Source: Paenibacillus sp. DMB5
GTDB taxonomy: Bacteria; Bacillota; Bacilli; Paenibacillales; Paenibacillaceae
Reading direction: 5' to 3'
Assembly: GCF_001517085.1 (NCBI RefSeq)
Contig: NZ_LRAC01000155.1
Span: forward strand, 124,001-188,000
DNA length: 64,000 nucleotides
Below, in pieces: positions 8,257 through 16,909 of this stretch. A program made the translations under genes and the position numbers. Positions within the stretch are counted from its first letter, which is position 1. Every line of letters starts with the position of its first letter. Under the pieces are notes generated by a model. The model saw only the letters and a list, made by a program, of their open reading frames with translations. It was not told where the DNA came from and searched no databases.

Positions 8257-9405
8257 ATGCGCAAATGGGGTCTGCATTACTTGACAGGTTTATTGGTTTT
8301 GGCAGTGATACTGGCGGGCTGCGGTTCAGGTGATAACAATTCGGCAAGTGACAATGCAGCGGCGAATATGGGAACAGCCAGTGAAGCTTCAACGGAAGCT
8401 GCGCCTGTAGCAGAAGAAACGATGAAGTACGACAGCTCAGCAAATTCGGACCTGAATCAGACTGCTGCCAGGGGCGGTGGGGAAGCTGACTCAGGCGGCA
8501 ATAACCCGGCCGGTAAGGGCGGGAATTCAGGACAGCAGGCATCCGGCAGCTCAGCGGGGACATCCGGGTTCAGCGGTATTGACGTAGCAGCCGGGCTGAA
8601 CAAGAAGCTGATTTATAAAGCGAATCTAACCATGGAAGTAGAGGATTACGGGATGGCCCAGTCCGAAGTGCGTAACCTGGTTACGCTGGCAGGCGGATAT
8701 ATCATCGGCTTCACTGAGAATATGTCCGACTACGAAAAGGGCGGAAACTTTGTGATGAAGGTGCCGGCTGCGGGCTTCTCCCCGTTTCTTGACAAGCTTG
8801 AGGAGATAAAGAACAAGGGGATTCAGCGGAGCATCGAGGGCCAGGATGTGTCGGAGGAATATGTGGATCTCGAATCACGCCTTAAGGCGAAGCAGCTGAT
8901 GGAGACCCAGTACATCAATTTTATGTCAAAAGCGACCAAATCCTCGGATCTTGTAGCCTTTGCCAATGAGCTTGGGGCGATCCAGGAGTCCATTGAGCAG
9001 ATCAAAGGCAGAATGCGTTATATCGACCAGAATGTATCCTTTTCTACAGTAGAGCTGCGGCTATATCAGAGCGGCTCGGGCATCGTTGATATTCAGAAAA
9101 AAGAGCAGGAGCCGCTGCTGATACGGGCCTCTGATGCGCTGTCGAAAAGTCTGCATGCCTTATCGGTTATGTTCCAGGGGCTGTTTGTCTTCCTGGCGGC
9201 AGCATTACCTGTACTGGTCGTATTGGCGGTCATTGTTGCTGCTGTGCTCTTTATCCGGAAGAAGCTCGGCCGGGGGCAGGTGACTAAGCTGGAGCGTATA
9301 CGTGCCGGCAGGACAACACAGCGCGAATTGCCGGGGCACAGCACCGGAAGCTTGTCTGAGGAAGCCGATCCGCTCAAAGAAGAGGATGAGCATTCGAATA
9401 AATAG
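8257..9405 (+). CDS. DUF4349 domain lipoprotein
   Basis: A membrane-attached protein of about 382 residues. The N-terminus MRKWGLHYLTGLLVLAVILAGCGSG carries a lipobox with Cys22. A low-complexity Ser/Gly/Ala/Asn linker (about residues 25-105) leads to the DUF4349 core (LIYKANLTMEVEDYGMAQSEV ... YVDLESRLKAK), which includes a coiled-coil-like middle, and a C-terminal membrane segment is followed by a basic cytoplasmic tail. Function of DUF4349 is unknown; such proteins are widespread in Firmicutes. An ATG at 8251 is in frame, but GGAGGA at 8245-8250 touches it; the ATG at 8257 has proper spacing and gives a normal signal peptide. Confidence 0.82.
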   Translation: MRKWGLHYLTGLLVLAVILAGCGSGDNNSASDNAAANMGTASEASTEAAPVAEETMKYDSSANSDLNQTAARGGGEADSGGNNPAGKGGNSGQQASGSSAGTSGFSGIDVAAGLNKKLIYKANLTMEVEDYGMAQSEVRNLVTLAGGYIIGFTENMSDYEKGGNFVMKVPAAGFSPFLDKLEEIKNKGIQRSIEGQDVSEEYVDLESRLKAKQLMETQYINFMSKATKSSDLVAFANELGAIQESIEQIKGRMRYIDQNVSFSTVELRLYQSGSGIVDIQKKEQEPLLIRASDALSKSLHALSVMFQGLFVFLAAALPVLVVLAVIVAAVLFIRKKLGRGQVTKLERIRAGRTTQRELPGHSTGSLSEEADPLKEEDEHSNK

Positions 9406-9421
9406 GACGGGGGAGGCGATA

Positions 9422-9829
9422 TTGGAATTGATGTTTCTTAATAGTCTTCCTGATAAACATGAGTATTATGAGCTTTATCAATCAACCGGCTGGGACCCCG
9501 AAGGACGCTGGACCTCAACGCTGCTTCAGGATTCCTTAATAAACAGCTGGTACACATTAAGTGTTATCAGGGACGGAAGGCTTGCAGCATCCGGCAGAAT
9601 TGTTTCCGACGGTGTAATCCAGTGTGTGATATGCGATGTAATCGTAAGGCCGGATTATCAAGGTCTCGGGATCGGTACAATGGTAATGGAACACTTGATC
9701 GGACATTGCAGAGCAAAGGGAATCCGCTGGATTCAACTGTCTGCTGCAAGCGGAAAAGCAGCCTTTTATGAACGGTTTGGTTTTGTGCCGAGAGCGGCCG
9801 ATGCACCGGGGATGAGCCTGTTTCTGTAA
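9422..9829 (+). CDS. GNAT family N-acetyltransferase
   Basis: A 135-residue acetyl-CoA-dependent acetyltransferase. The acetyl-CoA pyrophosphate loop is visible in IVRPDYQGLGIGTMVMEHLI (Q/R-x2-G-x-G pattern QGLGIG), and the fold ends with AAFYERFGFVPR, typical of GNATs. Substrate unknown. The start is uncertain: GGGGGAGG at 9410-9417 is 4 bp from TTG 9422 and 13 bp from ATG 9431. It follows the DUF4349 gene after 16 bp and may be co-transcribed with it, with the hairpin at 9852-9890 as the shared end. Confidence 0.82.
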   Translation: MELMFLNSLPDKHEYYELYQSTGWDPEGRWTSTLLQDSLINSWYTLSVIRDGRLAASGRIVSDGVIQCVICDVIVRPDYQGLGIGTMVMEHLIGHCRAKGIRWIQLSAASGKAAFYERFGFVPRAADAPGMSLFL

Positions 9830-9851
9830 ACGTCCAGATTGTTATGCAAAA

Positions 9852-9890
9852 TAAAGCCTCCAACCCGTCAAAAGACGGGCTGGAGGCTTA
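9852..9890. terminator. Bidirectional terminator between GNAT gene and msrAB
   Basis: Stem AAGCCTCCAACCCGTC / GACGGGCTGGAGGCTT with a four-base loop. The minus-strand side continues CTTTATTTT, fitting the end of msrAB; the plus side serves the GNAT gene. Confidence 0.8.
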
Positions 9891-9935
9891 TTGTGTCTGT
9901 TCTGCAGTTGTCAGGAACTGAACGGATGCAGTTGC

Positions 9936-10921
9936 TTATGCATATTCGAAAAGAATCCGGTACTCGCCGTAGCCTTCCTTTTCGAGATCCTCCTTGGGCA
10001 CGAAGCGCAGGGCAGCCGAGTTGATGCAGTAGCGCAGGCCATTCTCGCCGGGCCGTCGGTGAAGACATGGCCGAGATGTGAATCGGCAATCTTGCTGCGG
10101 ACCTCGGTGCGGATCATCAGATGGCTGAGGTCTGTTTTTTCCTTAACCGCATAATCGCGGACCGGACGGGTGAAGCTGGGCCAGCCGCAGCCGGAATCGT
10201 ATTTGTCCCTGGAGCTGAACAGCGGCTCCCCGGAGACGATATCCACATACAGACCGTCGCCGTGATGATCCCAGAACTCATTGCGGAACGGCGATTCGGT
10301 CGCATTATTCTGTGTAACCTCATACTGCAGCGGAGTCAGGCGCTCCTTGAGGCTCTGTTTGTCCTCTTTATGCTTCCAGTGGTCCTCTATGAAGGCTTCC
10401 CGGCCGGAGCCCTTGCGGTAACGCTTGTAATGGGCGGGATTTTTGCGGTGGTAATCCTGATGGTATTCCTCTGCCGGATAAAAAGGCTTGGCAGGAAGTA
10501 TGGGTGTTACAATCGGTGCCGAGAAGCGTCCGCTGTCTGCCAGCGCCGCTTTGGAGGCTTCAGCTTCCAGGCGCTGCTCTTCGGAATGATAGAAGATGGC
10601 TGTGCCGTAAGAGGTCCCGCGGTCATGGAACTGGCCGCCGGCATCTGTCGGATCAATCTGCTGCCAGAACAGCTCAAGCAGCTTGCTGTATGGGAAAATG
10701 TCAGGGTTAAATGTAATTTGCACTGCTTCTACATGCCCGGTCGTTTCCGAGCAGACCTCCTGATAGGTCGGATTAACGGTATGGCCGCCTGTATACCCGG
10801 AGATAATTCCGGCTATGCCCGGCAAGTCTTCAAACGGGGATACCATACACCAGAAGCAGCCGCCTGCAAAGGTAGCTTTTTCTGTCTTCGAGCCTATATG
10901 TTCAGATTGAATTTCACTCAT
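9936..10921 (-). pseudogene. msrAB: Peptide-methionine sulfoxide reductase MsrA-MsrB fusion, frameshifted
   Basis: Fusion enzyme reducing both S- and R-methionine sulfoxide. The MsrA part has GCFWCM (Cys22 and Cys25) and the usual DxxGGQFHDRGTSY segment. The MsrB part begins LTPLQYEVTQNNATE and has SGCGWPSF and SHLGHVF. Directly after VFTDGP the frame is lost: one base is missing in the CCGGGCC run at 10048-10054. In the next frame the expected GENGLRYCINSAALRFVPKEDL continues to a TAA at 9936-9938, so the intact gene would code for 328 residues. As read, the frame ends at 9911 with an unrelated tail and lacks the MsrB catalytic Cys of RYCINS. The MsrA activity should survive. This may be a sequencing error. 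Ribosome site GAGGGATATTC precedes the ATG at 10921. Confidence 0.85.
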
Positions 10922-11020
10922 GAATATCCCTCCATATTATGGAATGCCATTTAATTGATCAAAATTTAATTATATTATAAAACAAATAAGCACAGTCTGC
11001 CAACGCCCCGGCCAGCCGGA

Positions 11021-11641
11021 TCAACGTTTTTTGGGCTGATTCAGCGGCCGCATGCGCAGAGACCATCCGGCCACTGCCAGTACTGTCCCATACAGGGCCA
11101 ATGCTGCAATCACACTCCCTGGGTGACCCGACAGCCCGCCTCCGAGAAACGCATATAAGGCAATGCCCGGAAGCTTGCCGATTCCGGATGCTGCCAGATA
11201 GCTCCAGAAGGGCAGCCCTGCGGCTCCGGCATATATGTTCACTGCTGTCTGCGGAACTACCGGAAGCAGTCTGGCCAGCACAATGGAAGCAAACGGGCGG
11301 CGCTGAACAGCAGAGGTGAATTTATGGAGTGCGGGCACTGAAGCCAGATAAGTGAAGGCGCGCTGCTGAAACAGATATTTTACGATACCGTACATGGCTG
11401 CTGCGGCAATCGTTGTTGCGCTCCAGCAGATTACTGCCGCCCAAAAGCCTCCGTACACATAACCGAACAAGCCGATGACCAGTTTGTAGGGAAGGACAGG
11501 AAACAGGGCCAGAAGCACAGCGGCAAACAAAGACAGGACAGGACTATGATCCTCACGCAGCCAGTCCAGCAGATCATATCTGTAGATAAACGCGAGAATT
11601 ATAACCGAAACATACAGGAGAACCGTCAATCCTTTTCGCAT
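11021..11641 (-). CDS. TVP38/TMEM64 family membrane protein
   Basis: A 206-residue integral membrane protein with a VTT (SNARE-associated Golgi) domain, distantly related to DedA. The diagnostic segment is ASIVLARLLPVVPQTAVNIYAGAAGLPFWSYLAAS at about residues 115-150, with Arg-x3-Pro and the glycine-rich re-entrant loop, preceded by LPYKLVIGLFGYVYGGFWAAV. These proteins are thought to move lipids across the membrane, but the substrate here is unknown. AAGGGG lies upstream of the ATG at 11641 on the minus strand. It is monocistronic, divergent from the Gfo/Idh/MocA gene. Confidence 0.85.
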   Translation of the reverse strand: MRKGLTVLLYVSVIILAFIYRYDLLDWLREDHSPVLSLFAAVLLALFPVLPYKLVIGLFGYVYGGFWAAVICWSATTIAAAAMYGIVKYLFQQRAFTYLASVPALHKFTSAVQRRPFASIVLARLLPVVPQTAVNIYAGAAGLPFWSYLAASGIGKLPGIALYAFLGGGLSGHPGSVIAALALYGTVLAVAGWSLRMRPLNQPKKR

Positions 11642-11773
11642 TTCTACTATGCCCCTTCACAAGCTGTTCCTCTCATCATACTGAAAAAAAACCAATTAAT
11701 GAAGCAAAGATCATTGTCGCAGCGGCATGTCACGGTATAATACATCTATACGACATGTAAAGGAAGATGTACT

Positions 11774-12712
11774 ATGAATACTCCCGTACGTAAAAGAGTC
11801 GCGATGATCGGGATCGGCGATATCGCCCGCAAAGTATATCTGCCGCTGCTGACCCGCCACGATCAGGCGGAGGTGGTCGGCGTGCTCAGCCATTCGCCGG
11901 CTACTGTTCAGGGAGCGGTCCGTTCCTACCGGTTACCCAAGGGTACAACGGATCTGGATGAGCTGCTCTCCTGGGACCTGGATGCAGTCTTTGTGCACAG
12001 TCCCACTACAACCCATTATGAGTATGTTACCAAATGTCTGGAGCACGGATTACCGGTGTATGTGGATAAGCCGTTGTCTTATGACCTGGAGGAATCGCAG
12101 CGGATGGCCGAGCTGGCTGAGGAGCGTGGAGTGCTGCTGGCTGTCGGCTTCAACCGCCGGTTTGCACCGATGTATACGGCAGCCAAGGCCTGGCTCGAGA
12201 AGGCAGGCGGAATCAGCCAGTGTCATGCGGTCAAGCACCGCACGAGCCTGCAGAACGGCAGCAGCCATGAGACGGTCCATGATGATCTGATCCATATGCT
12301 AGATCTGCTGCTGTGGCTGTGCGGCAATGACTATGAGCTGCTGAGAAGCAGCCTTAACTCCGACAGTGAGGGACGGCTGCTGCAGTCTTCCGGCATTCTT
12401 GGCTGGAACCGGGGAGTTACCGGAATATACAGCATGGTAAGAGATGCCGGAGCTGATATAGAGAAGCTGGAGCTGCACGGAAGCGGGAGATCAGTAGAGG
12501 TAACGGATATGGAGCGGGCGGTATTATATGAAAAGGGATCTATGCCGCGCAACCAAAGCTTCGGCAGCTGGGATACCGTTCTGGAGCGCAGAGGCTTCAG
12601 CGGAGCGGTCAAGCATTTTTTAAGTACAATTGATACACCTGAGCAGTGCAGCATCTCTGCTTCCGCCGTATTGCCTGGTCACAGGCTGGCGTCAGAGCTG
12701 ACTGCCGGATAA
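11774..12712 (+). CDS. Gfo/Idh/MocA family oxidoreductase
   Basis: A 312-residue NAD(P)-dependent dehydrogenase. The N-terminal Rossmann motif is RVAMIGIGDIARKVYLPLL, the middle has VYVDKPLSYD, the variant of the family's EKP motif whose Lys helps catalysis, and the GFNRRFAPMY segment follows. The C-terminal half is the substrate-binding alpha/beta domain. Substrate class is usually a sugar, inositol or polyketide, and cannot be narrowed here. Start ATG 11774 follows AAGGAAGATG. A small unknown gene follows 18 bp downstream and may be co-transcribed. Confidence 0.85.
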   Translation: MNTPVRKRVAMIGIGDIARKVYLPLLTRHDQAEVVGVLSHSPATVQGAVRSYRLPKGTTDLDELLSWDLDAVFVHSPTTTHYEYVTKCLEHGLPVYVDKPLSYDLEESQRMAELAEERGVLLAVGFNRRFAPMYTAAKAWLEKAGGISQCHAVKHRTSLQNGSSHETVHDDLIHMLDLLLWLCGNDYELLRSSLNSDSEGRLLQSSGILGWNRGVTGIYSMVRDAGADIEKLELHGSGRSVEVTDMERAVLYEKGSMPRNQSFGSWDTVLERRGFSGAVKHFLSTIDTPEQCSISASAVLPGHRLASELTAG

Positions 12713-12730
12713 ACAGAGAGGAGCAGGAAC

Positions 12731-13054
12731 GTGGACGATTACCGCAAATCAATGGAGGAGCAAATCATCGAGAGCTACAAGCGGGATGAAGAAATGATGA
12801 TTCTTGTGTTTGCCCAGTGGTGTGTAAACAACAAGCTGGACCCGCATGCCCTGTATTTGCAGGCCTATCCGCAGCAGGAAGGAAATGCCGCCCTTAGCCG
12901 GGCGCTTGCCCTGACTGTACCGGAAGAGGAAGCCGGGGACATATCCGATGATACGGTTCTCGGGGTGCTGTCACTGTACGGCAATGATGATCTGGCTTAT
13001 GTAGTAACGGAGGCCATCACCCGTCGCAAGCCGCGTGCAGGCACAGGGGATTGA
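12731..13054 (+). CDS. Hypothetical protein (107 aa)
   Basis: I do not recognise this protein. It begins with GTG at 12731 after GAGAGGAGCAG and is acidic at the start (MDDYRKSMEEQIIESYKRDEEMMILVFAQWC), then YLQAYPQQEGNAALSRALALTVPEEE. It is probably all-helical and cytoplasmic, with no signal or membrane segment. It sits 18 bp after the oxidoreductase gene in the same direction, so co-transcription is likely. The C-terminus RRKPRAGTGD is basic. Confidence 0.65.
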   Translation: MDDYRKSMEEQIIESYKRDEEMMILVFAQWCVNNKLDPHALYLQAYPQQEGNAALSRALALTVPEEEAGDISDDTVLGVLSLYGNDDLAYVVTEAITRRKPRAGTGD

Positions 13055-13139
13055 CACTGCGGATATAATAAGGTAGGCTATGAACTTTTTTTAGGAAAAC
13101 GATGTTCATTATGCTATAAATATGTTAAAATTATATATA

Positions 13140-13154
13140 CTAACTAATAGTTAG
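13140..13154. promoter_or_regulatory. Palindromic operator candidate upstream of HxlR regulator
   Basis: CTAACTA-A-TAGTTAG is a perfect 7-1-7 palindrome 24 bp before the HxlR-family start and just downstream of an A/T-rich promoter region (TATAAAT near 13121). HxlR-type regulators commonly bind such sites in their own promoters; binding here is inferred. Confidence 0.45.
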
Positions 13155-13177
13155 CTTCACAACGAGAGGTGAGAACA

Positions 13178-13495
13178 ATGGAAGAGCATCAGCTGACGAT
13201 GTGCCCAAGATTCGAAACGGCCTTCTCTTTCTTAGGCAAACGCTGGAATGGACTTATTATCCAGACATTGATGAGCGGCCCGAAACGCTTCAAGGATATT
13301 TCCGGCCTGATCCCGTCAATGAGCGATAAAATGCTGTCGGAACGAATGAAGGATCTGGAATGCGAAGGCATTCTGGTAAGACATGTGTATCCTGAAACTC
13401 CGGTACGCATCGAGTATGAATTAACAACAAAGGGCCGCGCGCTTGAGCCGGTCATGCAGCAGATCCAGTCCTGGGCCGAGAGCTGGGTCGAATAG
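13178..13495 (+). CDS. HxlR family transcriptional regulator
   Basis: A 105-residue winged helix-turn-helix protein. Its sequence LTMCPRFETAFSFLGKRWNGLIIQTLMSGPKRFKDI with SDKMLSERMKDLECEGILVRHVYPETPVRIEYELTTKGRAL is the full HxlR pattern. Cys8 near the N-terminus is at the position used by redox- or electrophile-sensing members such as YodB and CatR (inference). GAGAGGTGAG at 13162-13171 places the start at ATG 13178, not the GTG at 13169. A palindrome at 13140-13154 is the likely autoregulatory operator. Its regulon is not evident since the adjacent genes are unrelated and a terminator follows. Confidence 0.88.
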   Translation: MEEHQLTMCPRFETAFSFLGKRWNGLIIQTLMSGPKRFKDISGLIPSMSDKMLSERMKDLECEGILVRHVYPETPVRIEYELTTKGRALEPVMQQIQSWAESWVE

Positions 13496-13516
13496 TCCCG
13501 CTACTGCAGTCCTGTT

Positions 13517-13556
13517 GATAGCCCCTTTTTCCGCTAATGGAAAGAGGGGCTTTTTC
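13517..13556 (+). terminator. Terminator after HxlR gene
   Basis: AGCCCCTTTTT pairs with AAAGAGGGGCT, followed by TTTTTC. Confidence 0.75.
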
Positions 13557-13597
13557 ATCTGTTAATCAGGTGTATATAAATTTTTAATAAATAAAAC

Positions 13598-13628
13598 TTG
13601 CACAACTGACGCGGAAATGTAATATAAT
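13598..13628 (+). promoter_or_regulatory. Promoter upstream of the 240-aa gene
   Basis: TTGCAC at 13598-13603 and TATAAT at 13623-13628 with a 19-bp spacer, about 120 bp before the gene. Confidence 0.4.
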
Positions 13629-13746
13629 AGGAAAAACTGGCGTGGCCAGCCTGTCTAGCCGCTGATTATGATGTCGCAGAGAATCCGAGTGAAAGCGTAA
13701 CCAAAGTGTAAAGTCCGTTCTGCACAACATTTAGGAGGCGAGGAAG

Positions 13747-14469
13747 ATGAAAACCACCTTGTTTTCCCGGGAAATAACCTATGGAAAAGAGGATGTTGCC
13801 GAACTGGAGACTGCTTCGATCAAAGTCCAGCTTATTTATGATAAGGCGTTGTTCATGCTGCACGGCTATCTTCCCGGCTCCTTGTGGGACTCGTGGATCG
13901 GCGTGCCCTATGAAATTATTTCCTCTTTGTATAAAGGAGATAATGACAGCGGAAGTGTGTTTCAGAAATGGATTCAGAGTCCGTCCGGCTGGAAATGCAT
14001 CGGCTGTGAGCGGCACTGCCTGGAGCCTGCTGATGCCGCAAAGCGGGCCGCTTCAGGAAGCCAGCGGCTGTTCACCTTTCATAACGGTATAAGACAGAGC
14101 ATGGTATTGCAGGCTGTAATTTGGTCGCTGTATGAGAATACGCTGCTGTTCCAGCACTATCTGGGCAGTGAGGCATTTCTGGACGGGGATGATCTGGATA
14201 CTATAGGGCATTATTTTGTGCCGACTTATGTCAGCCCGTTCCGGCTGAGCGGGGATGGTAAGCCTTTTAAAGAATATAAGGAAGATCATATACAGGTGTA
14301 CCAGGAATGGATATCCGCCCCTGATCTGGTTCTTCAGTGGAACGGCGGGCTGACCGAAGGCAGATGGATGACCGGCGTGTATGTGGATCACTCCAGGTTT
14401 GCCGGGCTGGGCCCCTATCTGAAAGACGCCCAGGGTAAACGTACTTATATGCAGGCTACTGTCCGCTAA
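13747..14469 (+). CDS. Hypothetical protein (240 aa)
   Basis: I do not recognise this protein. It starts MKTTLFSREITYGKEDVAELETASIKVQLIYDK with GGAGGCGAGGAAG just before the ATG. It is soluble, with no signal peptide, and rich in aromatic residues. A cysteine cluster KCIGCERHC at about residues 85-93 could bind metal but is not a known motif. It has its own promoter and terminator, so it is expressed alone. Confidence 0.7.
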   Translation: MKTTLFSREITYGKEDVAELETASIKVQLIYDKALFMLHGYLPGSLWDSWIGVPYEIISSLYKGDNDSGSVFQKWIQSPSGWKCIGCERHCLEPADAAKRAASGSQRLFTFHNGIRQSMVLQAVIWSLYENTLLFQHYLGSEAFLDGDDLDTIGHYFVPTYVSPFRLSGDGKPFKEYKEDHIQVYQEWISAPDLVLQWNGGLTEGRWMTGVYVDHSRFAGLGPYLKDAQGKRTYMQATVR

Positions 14470-14490
14470 TCATTGATGCTGACACTATTA

Positions 14491-14519
14491 AAGCACCTCT
14501 AGCCCAGAGGTGTTTTTTT
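14491..14519 (+). terminator. Terminator after the 240-aa gene
   Basis: GCACCTCT pairs with AGAGGTGT around AGCCC, followed by eight T. Confidence 0.8.
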
Positions 14520-14614
14520 TATGTTAATTAGGCGATTTTTATCGCAGCAAGGCTGTGGTTCATTGGTTAAAATGGATGAAATATGTAATTAAATCCGATG
14601 TTCCGGAGGTCATT

Positions 14615-15865
14615 ATGAGAAGATGGATCGTGCTTATACTAAGCATTCTTGTGATCACAGCTGCAGTAGGGCCTGTTACAGTCCATGCTGCAAGCCCGCA
14701 GAAAATTGTAAATATAGGGACCTGGAAGCATCCGGTAAAAGAAGCTTTTCAGGCGGCTGGAGTAACCCTGAAACAAGTGGAGTTATACCAGAAGGGCACC
14801 TATCCCAAATTTTATGTGGAGCTTCCGTTCAAAATTCAGGAAAGCAGTGAGCGGGAGGTAAAGGAGTTGGTGTCAGCAGTAGCCCGTGCTAACAGTTACT
14901 GGAGCTATGAATTGATTGACAGCAGGCAGGCGGCTACAATCAAGGTGCTATCGGATCCTAAAAAGAAAGTCATAGGAACAGTGACTGTAAACGGTAATGC
15001 GCATTTTTTTGACCAGAGCTTCGACAAATATCTGTCCGGGATTACCAATCTTGCTGAATTAAATGTGCAGGCATCGGGAGATATAGATAACGACTTAAAG
15101 ACCGAATATGTAGTGTACACCCAATTAGAGCCGGAGGATGCGGCAGATAAAGTAGAGCTTCATGTTGTCCGTCAGAGCGGTAAGCGGTTTGAAAATCTGG
15201 GGAAGCTGGAGGATGCCGTAGTCGTAGTTCACGGGCTGGATCATGTGGAGATTCTAAAGCTGGATCAGAGCGGTAAAAAACATATTGCCATTTATATGGA
15301 GGGGATTTTAGGCGGAACGGGCTTCAATCTGTATCAATGGACAAATAATGGGCCTGTTCTTCTTGAAAGTAATTTTCCAAATGCCACCGGACAAGGGAGA
15401 CGTTATCTGGCGGATATAGATGCAAACGGAATTATGGACAGTGTATCTGAATACAGGTACGAGGATTTGCAGGGCCATCAGCTGTTCATCTATCATCCGT
15501 ATGATGGATCAGCATCCGATAAATATAAAGTGTTATATCACAACGGGCACGGACAATTTACTTATCCGGATAGCGCTGAGTCGGTAATCAGAAACTACAT
15601 TGAGGACAGCCTCTGGCCGGAGGCTTATTCTATGGAAATGAGGCGGATGGCAGCTGATCCGGAAATCTTGAAATTTAAAGTGAGTAAGGTTATGGAGATT
15701 GGATTGCTGGAATACGGGGAACTGGATCTGACGTACACCACACTCTCTCACAAGAACGGGGTGAAAATAATAAAGGTAACCCAGAACAGCGGGGATTATT
15801 CACGGTCTCTGAAATTTACAATGGTAACAAGCAGCGGACAGTGGAAAATTAAGCGTATCGAGTGA
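14615..15865 (+). CDS. Secreted protein with FG-GAP/VCBS-like segments, unknown function
   Basis: A 416-residue exported protein. The N-terminus MRRWIVLILSILVITAAVGPVTVHAASPQ is a signal peptide with an Ala-x-Ala cleavage site. Two acidic Asp-rich loops, GDIDNDLKTEYVVY and LADIDANGIMDSVSEY, look like the calcium-binding D-x-D-x-D turns of FG-GAP/VCBS repeats, suggesting a beta-propeller-like middle. The N-terminal part (residues 30-130) is unrecognised. An in-frame start at 14555 exists, but GGAGG at 14605-14609 picks ATG 14615. No partner genes are evident. Confidence 0.7.
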   Translation: MRRWIVLILSILVITAAVGPVTVHAASPQKIVNIGTWKHPVKEAFQAAGVTLKQVELYQKGTYPKFYVELPFKIQESSEREVKELVSAVARANSYWSYELIDSRQAATIKVLSDPKKKVIGTVTVNGNAHFFDQSFDKYLSGITNLAELNVQASGDIDNDLKTEYVVYTQLEPEDAADKVELHVVRQSGKRFENLGKLEDAVVVVHGLDHVEILKLDQSGKKHIAIYMEGILGGTGFNLYQWTNNGPVLLESNFPNATGQGRRYLADIDANGIMDSVSEYRYEDLQGHQLFIYHPYDGSASDKYKVLYHNGHGQFTYPDSAESVIRNYIEDSLWPEAYSMEMRRMAADPEILKFKVSKVMEIGLLEYGELDLTYTTLSHKNGVKIIKVTQNSGDYSRSLKFTMVTSSGQWKIKRIE

Positions 15866-15982
15866 GCGTTCAATAAAATTTTATATATTCAGTGCGTTTA
15901 ATCACTAGGCCGTGCCCTTGCGGGCGTTATTGTGTAGAGGTAAGAAAGAACTTAGACCAATAACGATGAGGGAGGGCCTACT

Positions 15983-16708
15983 ATGACGGCCAATCAAATA
16001 AACCAGACAACAGAACAGCTTAGCTTCAGCGGTGAAGATTTCGTAAGAGATATCGTACTGAAATTTCCGAAAGCGGCAGATTACTTCAAAGGACAGCGGA
16101 TCGATTTCTGCTGCGGCGGTGCAAAGCCGCTGGCTGAAGCAGCCGAAGAGAAAGGTCTGAACGCAGACCAGCTGCTCGGTGATCTTCACAAGCTGGTAGA
16201 AGAGCATCCTGTACTGGAGGAAGATACCAGATGGAATCAGGCATCTTCCCGTGAGCTGGTAGAGCATATTGTGAACAAGCATCACCGCTACCTGCGTGAA
16301 GAGCTTCCGCAGATCAGCCAGAATGTTACCAAGGTGTTCCGTGTGCACGGTGAGGATTCCCCGCACCTGGCCGAAGTACACCGCCTGTTCAACCTGCTGC
16401 GTGAAGATCTGCTGAAGCATACCGCACAGGAAGAGGAAGTTGAGTTCCCTAAAATGCTGGCTTACAGCGAGAATCCGAGCGAAGCCGGATTGGCTGAGCT
16501 GCACGAGCTGCTGCATAATCTGGAGCAGGAGCATGAAGGAGCCGGCGAAATTCTGCGTGAGCTGCGTGCAGTTACCAATGACTTCACTCCGCCGCCGCAT
16601 GCCTGCACAACCTACCGTCTGACTTATGCCCGGCTAGAGGAGCTGGAAGGCATGACCTTCGAGCATGTACATCTGGAGAACAACAACCTGTTCCTGCGTT
16701 ATCAATAA
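15983..16708 (+). CDS. ric: Iron-sulfur cluster repair di-iron protein Ric (ScdA/YtfE)
   Basis: Cytoplasmic protein that restores Fe-S clusters damaged by nitric oxide or peroxide. The N-terminal ScdA domain holds IDFCCGGAKPLAEAA at about residues 34-48, and a hemerythrin-like di-iron domain follows with ligand-type residues in HHRYLREELPQI, LLKHTAQEEEVEFPKM, LEQEHEGAGE and FEHVHLENNNLFL. Length 241 is typical. GAGGGAGGG precedes the ATG. Its place 1.1 kb before nirBDC, in a region carrying Fnr-controlled nitrite genes, fits a nitrosative stress role, although no Fnr box is visible in its own upstream region. Confidence 0.93.
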   Translation: MTANQINQTTEQLSFSGEDFVRDIVLKFPKAADYFKGQRIDFCCGGAKPLAEAAEEKGLNADQLLGDLHKLVEEHPVLEEDTRWNQASSRELVEHIVNKHHRYLREELPQISQNVTKVFRVHGEDSPHLAEVHRLFNLLREDLLKHTAQEEEVEFPKMLAYSENPSEAGLAELHELLHNLEQEHEGAGEILRELRAVTNDFTPPPHACTTYRLTYARLEELEGMTFEHVHLENNNLFLRYQ

Positions 16709-16729
16709 GCAGAGTAGTGTGATGTCAAT

Positions 16730-16749
16730 GGCCCCTTCGGGGGCTTTTT
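16730..16749 (+). terminator. Terminator after ric
   Basis: GCCCC-TTC-GGGGGC hairpin followed by TTTTT. Confidence 0.75.
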
Positions 16750-16909
16750 CTGCTCCAGCAGTAAATGTTCCGCAAAATGACAGCGCTATGATTGAGAAGC
16801 CTGTCTATTTGCGTTATCCTTAAGTAGGAGTAATACATATCGACTACATGCCTGAGAAAATGCTGGAAGCTGTGTTCAGGCTACAAAAGGCGGTGCCGGA
16901 GAAGTGCAA

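Noticed and set aside
8037..8333. 98-codon frame upstream of the DUF4349 gene
   Set aside because: Overlaps the lipoprotein start in another frame, lacks a ribosome site and resembles no family.
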